From NCBI GenBank assembly GCA_002729295.1, contig PBTU01000097.1:1-7970 (forward strand): a DNA stretch of 7,970 nucleotides, in the 5' to 3' direction. Below the pieces are notes generated by a model, which ran no database searches, was not told the DNA's origin, and was given only the letters and a program-made list of their open reading frames with translations. The first letter of the stretch is position 1; the number at the start of each line of letters is the position of its first letter. Source of the DNA: Verrucomicrobiales bacterium. Its GTDB lineage: Bacteria; Verrucomicrobiota; Verrucomicrobiia; Verrucomicrobiales; Akkermansiaceae. Positions 1 to 5,986 of the stretch are shown here, one piece after another. The position numbers and the translations under genes were made by a program.

Positions 1-1
1 A

Positions 2-1732
2 GGCAGCTATGCCATGGTGCTCTCCGCCGAGGAATCCGATCTGCGCTTCACCTTGGGCCGCGGATACGCCGGTGGTCGGGCGATCCGTAACAACAAGAGC
101 TCCGATGGCCGTTGGGCCAGTGCTGGCGGAAAGGACGGAGATTTCACCTTCAGCTTGCTGGGTATTGAAGCCGCGAGCAAATCTGCATCTCAAGAAGCGC
201 CCAGCGTAGCCGGGGCACCGGTCAAATTACTTCGTCATACGAATCCGCCCTTTACTCCAGTCCCCTTCAACAAGATCAGGCGTCAGCCGAACATCGTCAC
301 CGTGATGGTAGACGATCTTGGCTGGAACCAGATTGGTGTTGAGCAGAGCACGATGGGGACGAATCCAAAGCTTTACCGCACACCAAACCTGATGAAGCTC
401 GCCGCCGGAGGGCTCAGTTTCACTGGTGCCTATGCCCAGCCCAACTGCGCGCCGACCCGCGCGGCCATGCTATCGGGGCAATACCCCGCGCGCATCCACA
501 ATGATGTCTACTGTGTCGGGAGCCTCAACCGATACGGTCGTGGAGGAATTTCAAAGGAGAAGGCAAAATTCACCGCTCCAGAACAGACGGAGGATGTGGC
601 TGCCGAGGCAATCACCGTTGCTGAAGCGATGCGCAAAAACGGTTATGCAACCGCGCATATCGGCAAATACCACGTCGGCGGACATGGAGGTGAGGAGACC
701 CTTCCTGAAAACGCCGGTTTCGATATCAACATCGGTGGCTTTACGCAGGGACATCAGCCGGTCTGCTTTGCCAGCAAGGATGGCGACAATTGGGTATTCA
801 GAAAACTCGGGCGTGGCCACTTCGACCGCTTCGCCGGACCCTACACCGGGTCGTATCTGAAACAGCACAACTTTCCGCTGGCTCTGCTTGGCACGCCGAA
901 GCATGTGAGCGACGCATTGTCCGATGCCATGGAAGAGACCATCGGCAAACTAGCCAACGACGAGAAGCCCTTCTATCTTCAACTCCATCCTTATGCAGTG
1001 CACGGTCCCGTGCGTTCACGGCCGGACCTAAAAGCAAGCACCGGCGATGAACTTGCCGGCTTCGTTGCCAGCATTGATCTAACCATCGGTCGTCTGCTGA
1101 AGGTTTTGGATGACACCGGCTGCGCCGAAAACACCCTGATCCTCTTCACCTCCGACAATGGCGGCACCCACAAGGACAACCTCCCTCTGCGCGGAAAGAA
1201 AGGAATGTTCACCGAAGGCGGTATCCGCGTTCCCTTGATCGCCTACTGGCCGGGTGTCATCCCCGCCAACACAGTCACTGATCATATGGTCCATACGGTC
1301 GACTACTACCCAACCTACCTGCAATTCGCCGGCGATCGTTGGATACCCCCGGAAGCCGAACATCCTCTCGATGGAGAATCCTTCGTCGATGTCCTGCTCA
1401 ATCCGAATACTGACCGCATGCGTGATCCAATCTTCTACCTTTTCCCCGGCTACATGGATTCACGCGCCCAGCCAACCGTCGCTGCCGTCGACGAGATCGA
1501 GGGGCAACGCTACAAGCTTCTCTATTTCTACGAAGCCGACAATTGGGAACTCTACAATTTGAGTCACGATATCGGAGAGAACATCAATCTCATTAAGACC
1601 CACACCTCCATCGCCGCCCCGATTTCCCAAAAAATCCATGCCTGGCTCAGCCAGAAACATTCGACTTGGAAGCCGAAATATCCGTTAAAAAAGGATGATG
1701 GCAAGTCGGTGGGACCGCCACCCTCATTTTAG
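2..1732 (+). CDS. Arylsulfatase-type sulfatase (formylglycine-dependent), 5' end outside the window
   Basis: Type I sulfatase (alkaline-phosphatase fold) that hydrolyses sulfate esters, probably on a polysaccharide or its fragments; the substrate is not readable. Numbering from the ATG at 14, the domain starts near residue 93. Asp100-Asp101 (VDDLG) bind calcium. Cys145 and Arg149 form the CAPTR signature in which Cys becomes formylglycine. Lys218 and His220 (GKYH), His330, Asp381-Asn382 (SDNGG) and Lys395 complete the metal and sulfate site, so it looks catalytically intact. The frame has no stop upstream of the ATG at 14 and reaches the window edge, so that ATG need not be the start. The roughly 92 residues before the domain are not a signal peptide and match no family I recognise, and no start codon sits just before the domain. 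The protein is therefore longer, with an N-terminal module partly outside. It converges on the esterase gene after 47 bases. The sulfatase call is firm; the subfamily is not assigned. Confidence 0.9.
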   Translation, partial: GSYAMVLSAEESDLRFTLGRGYAGGRAIRNNKSSDGRWASAGGKDGDFTFSLLGIEAASKSASQEAPSVAGAPVKLLRHTNPPFTPVPFNKIRRQPNIVTVMVDDLGWNQIGVEQSTMGTNPKLYRTPNLMKLAAGGLSFTGAYAQPNCAPTRAAMLSGQYPARIHNDVYCVGSLNRYGRGGISKEKAKFTAPEQTEDVAAEAITVAEAMRKNGYATAHIGKYHVGGHGGEETLPENAGFDINIGGFTQGHQPVCFASKDGDNWVFRKLGRGHFDRFAGPYTGSYLKQHNFPLALLGTPKHVSDALSDAMEETIGKLANDEKPFYLQLHPYAVHGPVRSRPDLKASTGDELAGFVASIDLTIGRLLKVLDDTGCAENTLILFTSDNGGTHKDNLPLRGKKGMFTEGGIRVPLIAYWPGVIPANTVTDHMVHTVDYYPTYLQFAGDRWIPPEAEHPLDGESFVDVLLNPNTDRMRDPIFYLFPGYMDSRAQPTVAAVDEIEGQRYKLLYFYEADNWELYNLSHDIGENINLIKTHTSIAAPISQKIHAWLSQKHSTWKPKYPLKKDDGKSVGPPPSF

Positions 1733-1779
1733 CGACTTAGGCAGAAAGCCATATGGGAGCGAGTCCGGGCTTGGTTACC

Positions 1780-2796
1780 CTACTTCTCTAACTTGATCAC
1801 CGCTTCGGCGAAGGCAGTTCCTGTTTTCTCAAAGAAAGCAGCGCTGCCGAAATAATGATACGCTCTATTACTCCCAAGTTTTGCCCAGGTATCGGGGTCC
1901 TTGTTTTTGTTCTCGAAAGCTTTCCCGGCATCGTAGTCCCAAAAATCAGCGGTCTTCACGGTGATGACGTTGCCTTTAAATTCAGGCATTAGCGCGGTCG
2001 CGATTTGCGCGTCGGCCAGGATCTTGGTCGTTCCTTTTTGCTCGGTGCCTTGGTGCCCCATCGCTCCAATCACAAAAGGAAGCTTGGGTGACTTTAAGTC
2101 CTTGCGGACATCTCTGATAAAATGCGCCATATTCTCCTGATAGGTGCTTGTGGAATGGTCAGAGAACTTATCGTTGAAGCCCTGAAACCAGACGAAGCCC
2201 GCAATCTCATACCCCTGCCCCTTATAGTTGGGCGCGTATGTTTTAAGATCACCGAGAGTCTCACCAACACTTGTCATCATCAGTCGGTAATAGTGCCCAA
2301 ATCCCTCCATATATTCCTCTTTTGAAAAGGGCTTCTTTTTCTTTTTTGCCTTATCTTCCAGCGCCTGAATGAAGGCATCGTCCGGCTTCCGGCCACTGGG
2401 CGGCAGAAAATCCCGAAAGAGTGATTTTCCACCCCAGGCCGCTTTGATGATCAGCACCTCTTCATCCAGCTTGTCGCCGATGGTCCACCCGAAGGAGAGC
2501 TCGGGGCCAATCTTATCATTACTGGCCCCATAGCCCACGCTCATGGACCCATGCATTTGCTTTTCGATATGATTGATAAAGACATCCTCTCTTTTGACGA
2601 AGGATCCACCTTGATGGTATTTCTCGAATCCTACTCTGAGTTTTGGATCTTTTAAGCGGTTTTCAATCACAGAAGTCGTGCAATGTCCTTGCATATTGGA
2701 TTGCCCGGCCAAGATGTAGACCTTGAGCTTCTTGTCTTCAGCGTTGAGACCGCTCGAGAGGCCACAGGCAAGGATGAGTAGGGTGAGTTTTTTCAT
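1780..2796 (-). CDS. Secreted SASA-family carbohydrate acetylesterase (sialate O-acetylesterase/CE6-like)
   Basis: A 338-residue SGNH-fold esterase that probably removes O-acetyl groups from sugars outside the cytoplasm. The first 19 residues (basic MKK, leucine-rich core, ending LNA before Glu20) form a signal peptide. Cys11 lies too early to be a convincing lipobox. The GQSNM block carries the nucleophile Ser33. Further family blocks are GPEL at 98-101, WGG at 121-123, and WFQG at 203-206, where relatives usually have WYQGE. The likely catalytic histidine is His314 in the C-terminal AYHYFGSA motif. A lysine-rich insert at about 149-155 is unusual. The ATG at 2796 is chosen because the signal peptide begins there; no Shine-Dalgarno sequence precedes it. 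The coding sequence is visibly richer in A and T than the sulfatase gene upstream. It lies last in the minus-strand series and converges with the left sulfatase. Family confident; natural substrate (acetylated xylan, sialic acid or another glycan) unknown. Confidence 0.88.
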   Translation of the reverse strand: MKKLTLLILACGLSSGLNAEDKKLKVYILAGQSNMQGHCTTSVIENRLKDPKLRVGFEKYHQGGSFVKREDVFINHIEKQMHGSMSVGYGASNDKIGPELSFGWTIGDKLDEEVLIIKAAWGGKSLFRDFLPPSGRKPDDAFIQALEDKAKKKKKPFSKEEYMEGFGHYYRLMMTSVGETLGDLKTYAPNYKGQGYEIAGFVWFQGFNDKFSDHSTSTYQENMAHFIRDVRKDLKSPKLPFVIGAMGHQGTEQKGTTKILADAQIATALMPEFKGNVITVKTADFWDYDAGKAFENKNKDPDTWAKLGSNRAYHYFGSAAFFEKTGTAFAEAVIKLEK

Positions 2797-2827
2797 GGGG
2801 TTTTCGAATTAGATTTCTCGGGACTCT

Positions 2828-2843
2828 TATCGCCAGAGCGATA
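2828..2843 (-). other. Small perfect hairpin upstream of the esterase gene
   Basis: A 6-base-pair stem (TATCGC pairing with GCGATA) encloses a 4-base loop. It sits 16 bases past the stop of the phosphatase-like tail and 32 bases before the esterase start. No T-run follows on the minus strand, so it is at best a weak terminator or mRNA-end structure. A stem this short can arise by chance. Confidence 0.2.
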
Positions 2844-2859
2844 CGCCCGGAAGGCTGGT

Positions 2860-3051
2860 TTACTTTCCAAGCTGGATGTCTTCGTTGAGAATTTTTCCAT
2901 CCACCCCGTGGTGCCGGAAAGTGACCTGAGGCTTGCCGTCCACCCGGTCAACGTCCACTCGAAGGAAGCCGCCTTTGATCTTGAGATACTGATGCATCTC
3001 GGAGCGGTTCTTCATGGTGAATTTGGGCCGAAAATTTCTGGTTGAGCCGGA
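2860..3051 (-). pseudogene. C-terminal stump resembling a metallophosphatase (PhoD/alkaline-phosphatase-like)
   Basis: On the minus strand this gap reads as coding sequence in one frame up to a TAA at 2860-2862. The part from the internal ATG at 3015 gives 51 residues, including MHQYLKIKGGFLRVDVD and DGKPQVTFRHHGVDGK. The pattern of a FLRV strand, a DGKP turn, an aromatic-RHH strand and then a DG turn resembles the end of metallophosphoesterase or alkaline-phosphatase proteins of planctomycetes and verrucomicrobia. The frame differs from that of the sulfatase just upstream and stays open back to a stop at 3121-3123, inside the sulfatase gene, so no full-length body exists here. I read it as the 3' end of a lost gene, not as a separate small protein. 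The ATG at 3015 has no Shine-Dalgarno sequence. The family assignment is an inference from memory of conserved patterns. Confidence 0.45.
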
Positions 3052-3053
3052 GG

Positions 3054-4526
3054 CTATTTCTGCAAGCGGACCGGTCCCGGGTGATTGATTTTCGTAGCCT
3101 TTCTGGCGGCACCGGGCATCTCAGCGTGCGGGTTTCGCGCCTTTGTGCTGCCCTTGGGAGTGATCATGCCGTCCTCGATTTTTGGAGGTGTATGCCGATG
3201 GGGCGTGGGGTTCTTGGGAATAGTGTCGCCCGTTTGCACCGTCCAATTTTTGATCATCTGACGCGCTTGCTCCAGCGTTTGGACATACTCCGCATCGTCC
3301 GCGAGATTGGTGAGTTGGTGGGGGTCCTTGCTGACCCGGTAGAGCTCTTCCCCGGGACATGGATTGGCAAAGACCTGCTGCTGTTCCAGCATCGTTTTCC
3401 CCGCCGCATGGGCCTTCCAAAGCTCCGCTCCAGCCGGGTAGTGATTGTCGGATTCGTAGCAGAGATTCGCTTGATCCGGAAAATTATTCCTGATGTAGAG
3501 GAAATCACCGAAACGCACCATTCGTTCGTGATTCTTATAGACGTGCCAATTGTGCTCGGAGAACACCAAGTCACGAACCCGGGACTTCGGGTTCTTGAGG
3601 ATGGGAACAAAGCTCTGTCCTTGAATACAGTCCGGCCGATCGGTACCCGCTAACTCCAGGCAGGTCGCACTCAGGTCAATAACACTGACCAGACTCCTCG
3701 TGACCGAGGGCGTCTTGATCATCGCGGGGTAGTGCACCACCCAGGGGGTCTTGATGCCGCTGTCGTAGAGGCGTGATTTGCACCGGGGAAAGGGACGCCC
3801 GTTGTCGGCCGCGATCACAATCATGGTGTTGTCCAAGACACTCTGGCTCTTCAGTTCGGCGGTCACCTGGCCGATGAAATGATCGAAGCGGCTGACCTCG
3901 TGGTAGTAACTGGCCAGATCCTCGCGTGTCTTTTGCGTGTCCACCAAATAGGGAGGGATCACGACAGCGTCGTTGCGGTAGATCGGCGCGTCCTCGCTCA
4001 GCTTCCACCCCCGATGCGCATCACTCGAAGCAAACCAGAAGAAGAACGGTTTGTCCTTGGGGCGGTTCTGGACGTGCTCCACCCAGTCCTTTTCACCGCC
4101 CGGGCCACCCCCGCCGGTGATCTTGTCGAAGGCCCGGTCCTGCTTCCCAAACATGTGATTCTTTCCAGAGAGGACGGTGTAGTAGCCGGCCTTGCGCAAG
4201 AGTTCGGGGAAACGCACCTGGGTGTCAGGCAGCTTGACATGCAATTCAGGGGCACCCGTATTGTGAGGGTAGCGGCCGGTGATGATGCTGCAGCGACTGG
4301 GGCTGCAACTGCTAGTCGTCAGATAAGCGTTATCGAAGCGCATGCCACTCGCTGCCAGAGCATCGGTGTGTGGGGTCTTGATCGTCGTATGGCCATAACA
4401 GCCGAAATCCTCCTGGGAGATATCATCGGCAATGAAGAAAACAATGTTTGTCGGTTTTGCAGCGAAGGTAGTTCCCAAGCCGACGAGTGCGGCGAGGATG
4501 GTCAGGATACAGGGCTTCTTTCTCAT
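3054..4526 (-). CDS. Secreted sulfatase, heparan N-sulfatase (SGSH)-like
   Basis: A 490-residue formylglycine sulfatase that probably cleaves N- or O-sulfate from a sulfated glycan outside the cytoplasm. The ATG at 4526 is preferred over an ATG 69 bases upstream because it starts a clear signal peptide (MRKK, hydrophobic run to about residue 21, cleavage near Ala22-Ala23) and lies downstream of a candidate promoter. Catalytic residues are Asp34-Asp35 (ADD), Cys74 to Arg78 (CSPSR, Cys converted to formylglycine), Lys122 and His124 (GKNH), His171 (DAHRGW), Asp241-Asn242 (ADNG) and Lys250. The SSCSPSR block and NG-PFP...LY stretch after the metal ligands recall human SGSH, which has PFPSGRTNLY there. 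This points to the SGSH-like branch (S1_8-like), though substrate is not proven. The length fits the family and the C-terminus (AEMPGAARKATKINHPG) looks native, so the gene appears intact. Gaps of 163 bases upstream and 257 bases downstream argue against a tight operon. Confidence 0.92.
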   Translation of the reverse strand: MRKKPCILTILAALVGLGTTFAAKPTNIVFFIADDISQEDFGCYGHTTIKTPHTDALAASGMRFDNAYLTTSSCSPSRCSIITGRYPHNTGAPELHVKLPDTQVRFPELLRKAGYYTVLSGKNHMFGKQDRAFDKITGGGGPGGEKDWVEHVQNRPKDKPFFFWFASSDAHRGWKLSEDAPIYRNDAVVIPPYLVDTQKTREDLASYYHEVSRFDHFIGQVTAELKSQSVLDNTMIVIAADNGRPFPRCKSRLYDSGIKTPWVVHYPAMIKTPSVTRSLVSVIDLSATCLELAGTDRPDCIQGQSFVPILKNPKSRVRDLVFSEHNWHVYKNHERMVRFGDFLYIRNNFPDQANLCYESDNHYPAGAELWKAHAAGKTMLEQQQVFANPCPGEELYRVSKDPHQLTNLADDAEYVQTLEQARQMIKNWTVQTGDTIPKNPTPHRHTPPKIEDGMITPKGSTKARNPHAEMPGAARKATKINHPGPVRLQK

Positions 4527-4573
4527 GGTCAGGTTCTCGTTTGGGTGGCAATCTTCCAATAGTCTCTTGCGAC

Positions 4574-4602
4574 CGTATATGGGTTGCAACAGCATTGTTC
4601 AA
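4574..4602 (-). promoter_or_regulatory. Candidate sigma70-type promoter for the SGSH-like sulfatase
   Basis: Reading the minus strand, TTGAAC (4602-4597) is followed after exactly 17 bases by TATACG (4579-4574). Each hexamer matches the consensus at four of six positions. Transcription would begin near 4566, about 40 bases before the ATG at 4526 and downstream of the alternative ATG at 4595, which supports the shorter start. Promoter rules in PVC bacteria are poorly known, so this rests on the general bacterial consensus only. Confidence 0.3.
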
Positions 4603-4632
4603 AAGACACCCTATCTTCTGCGCTTTATCACT

Positions 4633-4689
4633 TCACTTGAGATCCAAAAAGACCGGCAGGTGGTCAATTTTTTCATAGCGGCCTTCCCG
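4633..4689 (-). pseudogene. Short C-terminal stump resembling an endonuclease/exonuclease/phosphatase protein
   Basis: Directly after the TAG of the EEP gene, and in the same frame, 18 codons run to a TGA at 4633-4635. They include YEKIDHLPVFLDLK. EEP-fold proteins characteristically end with a (S/T)DHxPV motif followed by a hydrophobic strand, where the histidine is catalytic. The intact gene upstream already has its own version (SDHPWVYCELE), so this is a second, different copy of that ending and not simple readthrough of one domain. It may be the leftover 3' end of an earlier EEP gene at this position. The stretch is very short, so chance resemblance is a real possibility. Confidence 0.35.
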
Positions 4690-4693
4690 CTAT
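4675..4693 (-). other. Perfect hairpin spanning the EEP stop codon
   Basis: ATAGCGG and CCGCTAT form a 7-base-pair stem around a 5-base loop, and the TAG stop of the EEP gene lies inside the first arm. On the minus strand the stem is followed by GAAAAAATT and not by a T-run, so it lacks the U-tract of an intrinsic terminator. On the plus strand the T-run precedes the stem. It could protect the mRNA end or be incidental. Confidence 0.3.
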
Positions 4694-5583
4694 TCAGAAC
4701 CGAATGAGGCTGGAATTTCTAATTCACAATAGACCCATGGATGGTCGGACAGGCAGCCATCGGCTTTTAGGTTTTTATCGTTCTGGTTCTTTGGACCCCA
4801 ATCCCGCTTGGCTTCGAGAAGTTTGACCGAGTTCCTCGTGCTGAAGAGGATATGGTCGATTGAATTTTCTGTAGTCGAGTTCTTCAGCTTGGTCTCCTTC
4901 GCAAGAGATTGCATAACGAGGCCATCAGTCCATTCATTGAAATCGCCTCCAACGATGACCTCACATGACCGATCTTCCGCCTTAATGAGCTCTGCTAGTT
5001 TTTTGTGCTTTGAATTCTCCCAAGCTTCGGGCTTGGTTGGCTGTCTTTTGTTTTGCGCGTATCCTGGCAAGTGTAGCGAGTAGATCGCGAATTTTCGGCC
5101 TGCGATTTCAGTCTCAACACGAACCGGGTTGGCACGACTCCAGCCACTCCCTTCCACGACGAGGTCCTTGCCATCCGTCAGAGAAGTTCGGCTGATAATG
5201 GACTTGAACTTGCCTCCGTAATTACCCGTTGCATCGCCCCATTTGGGGGACTTGTGGCCTGCGGATGAACTCGTTCCGACGTGGACGTGCTTTAGCCCAA
5301 GCGCTTCCGCTACCCGTAGCGACCAATCCTTGACGTCTTTTCCTTGGTTAGGCTTGGGAACCTCACTCAGCAGGACGATATCAGGATTTAGGGGCTTAAG
5401 AAGCCCGGCGATTTGCTCAGGGGTAGCCCATTGGCCGCAAGCGACATTATACGCCACAACTCGCAGTTTGGTTGTGCCGTCCTGGGTACCTGACTCGGCA
5501 ACCGCAGGTTGCGCTAAGAGGGTTGCAAGCAAGGCTACGATGAGGGCGGACTTAATGGCTCTCATGATGTTTGGTTGATTCAT
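4690..5583 (-). CDS. Secreted endonuclease/exonuclease/phosphatase-family hydrolase
   Basis: A 297-residue DNase I-like fold protein, a metal-dependent phosphodiesterase or phosphatase; the substrate (nucleic acid, phospholipid headgroup or sugar phosphate) cannot be read. Active-site residues in order are Asn46 (AYNV), Glu74 (LSEV), His171 (SLHLPG), Asp214 and Asn216 (GGDFNE), Asp243 (IDHILF), and Asp280-His281 (SDHPWV), so the catalytic set is complete. Residues 1-29 form a signal peptide ending AVA before Glu30. The ATG at 5583 is preferred. It follows AAAGAGAAACA, a weak purine-rich ribosome site, whereas extending to 5661 needs a TTG, adds 26 very polar residues and runs into the sulfatase stump. 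An ATG at 5565 is a second option with no ribosome site. By eye it is more AT-rich than the sulfatase gene downstream. Neighbours suggest a role in extracellular degradation, but nothing ties it to sulfated glycans directly. Confidence 0.85.
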   Translation of the reverse strand: MNQPNIMRAIKSALIVALLATLLAQPAVAESGTQDGTTKLRVVAYNVACGQWATPEQIAGLLKPLNPDIVLLSEVPKPNQGKDVKDWSLRVAEALGLKHVHVGTSSSAGHKSPKWGDATGNYGGKFKSIISRTSLTDGKDLVVEGSGWSRANPVRVETEIAGRKFAIYSLHLPGYAQNKRQPTKPEAWENSKHKKLAELIKAEDRSCEVIVGGDFNEWTDGLVMQSLAKETKLKNSTTENSIDHILFSTRNSVKLLEAKRDWGPKNQNDKNLKADGCLSDHPWVYCELEIPASFGSE

Positions 5584-5641
5584 TGTTTCTCTTTGTGACT
5601 CTCTGTTGGACTGCTTTTTTGCGTGAGCTTTTGTTTTTATC

Positions 5642-5791
5642 TCATCGTTGTTTAGCTGCAAGTATCTGTTTCTTCAGTTTGCCGTATTCAACGCCCTGAA
5701 CGGACCCCTTGAAGCGTTCGATGGCTTGCCGCATCGATGCGGTAACCTGAGGGTTTTCGGTGGCGATATTGGTGGTTTCCTTGGACCGGGA
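5642..5791 (-). pseudogene. C-terminal stump of a third sulfatase
   Basis: Forty-nine codons end in a TGA at 5642-5644. The reading begins with KETTNIATENP and continues with MRQAIERFKGSV and GVEYGKLKKQILAAK. Many sulfatases close with a D-P-x-E-(T/L)-x-N-(L/I)-A segment, then an amphipathic helix and a short tail, and this stretch fits that pattern. It is unlike the ends of both intact sulfatases in the window, so it is not a recent local duplicate. No sulfatase body precedes it: in the same frame there is a TAA at 5792-5794 and then a different family. The stump ends 58 bases before the EEP start. Confidence 0.5.
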
Positions 5792-5941
5792 TTACCCTTT
5801 CAGTAAACCAAGATCCATCTTGCTACTTCCGAAGGAACTCAAGTCCACATTATGTTTGCGGAGAAGCTCCAGGTAGAGATTGCAGAGCGGAGTCGGCTTT
5901 TCGAGGACGGTGTTAGCCTGATGACGGTAGCCACCACCTGC
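5792..5941 (-). pseudogene. C-terminal stump of a DUF1552 protein
   Basis: Forty-nine codons run from just after an in-frame TAA (5942-5944) to a TAA at 5792-5794. They begin AGGGYRHQANTVLEK, then TPLCNLYLELLRKHNVD, then SSFGSSK. DUF1552 proteins, common in planctomycetes and verrucomicrobia and usually encoded next to DUF1592-type cytochrome proteins, end with a GGGGxxHG segment, a TPLCNL(F/Y) helix and an FxxS tail. The match covers only this last part; the body and the export signal are missing. It lies 45 bases past the stop of the serine hydrolase/NamZ gene. Those 45 bases also read open in the same frame (ending FLEFFD) but are not recognisable. Confidence 0.6.
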
Positions 5942-5986
5942 TTAATCGAAAAACTCAAGAAAACTTTCCAGGCAAACTAGACCAAA

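Noticed and set aside
1733..1779. Possible bidirectional terminator between the convergent genes
   Set aside because: No stem longer than a few base pairs and no T-run on either strand.
3042..3653. 203-codon plus-strand open frame opposite the sulfatase 3' half
   Set aside because: It lies fully antisense to a sulfatase with intact catalytic motifs, and its translation shows no domain or signal; a shadow of GC-rich coding sequence.
3879..4562. 227-codon plus-strand open frame opposite the sulfatase 5' half
   Set aside because: Antisense to the CSPSR-containing region of the sulfatase; no recognisable family and no plausible ribosome site.
4675..4693. Intrinsic terminator for the EEP gene
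   Set aside because: The stem is perfect, but no T-run follows it on the minus strand; kept only as a hairpin.
5584..5661. Extension of the EEP protein to a TTG at 5661
   Set aside because: It would add 26 polar residues before the signal peptide and overlap the sulfatase stump; the ATG at 5583 has a purine-rich site in front.
5729..5742. Perfect 14-base palindrome CCGCATCGATGCGG
   Set aside because: A single occurrence within a stretch that reads as sulfatase tail (coding ASMRQ); no partner site or regulator nearby, so likely chance.
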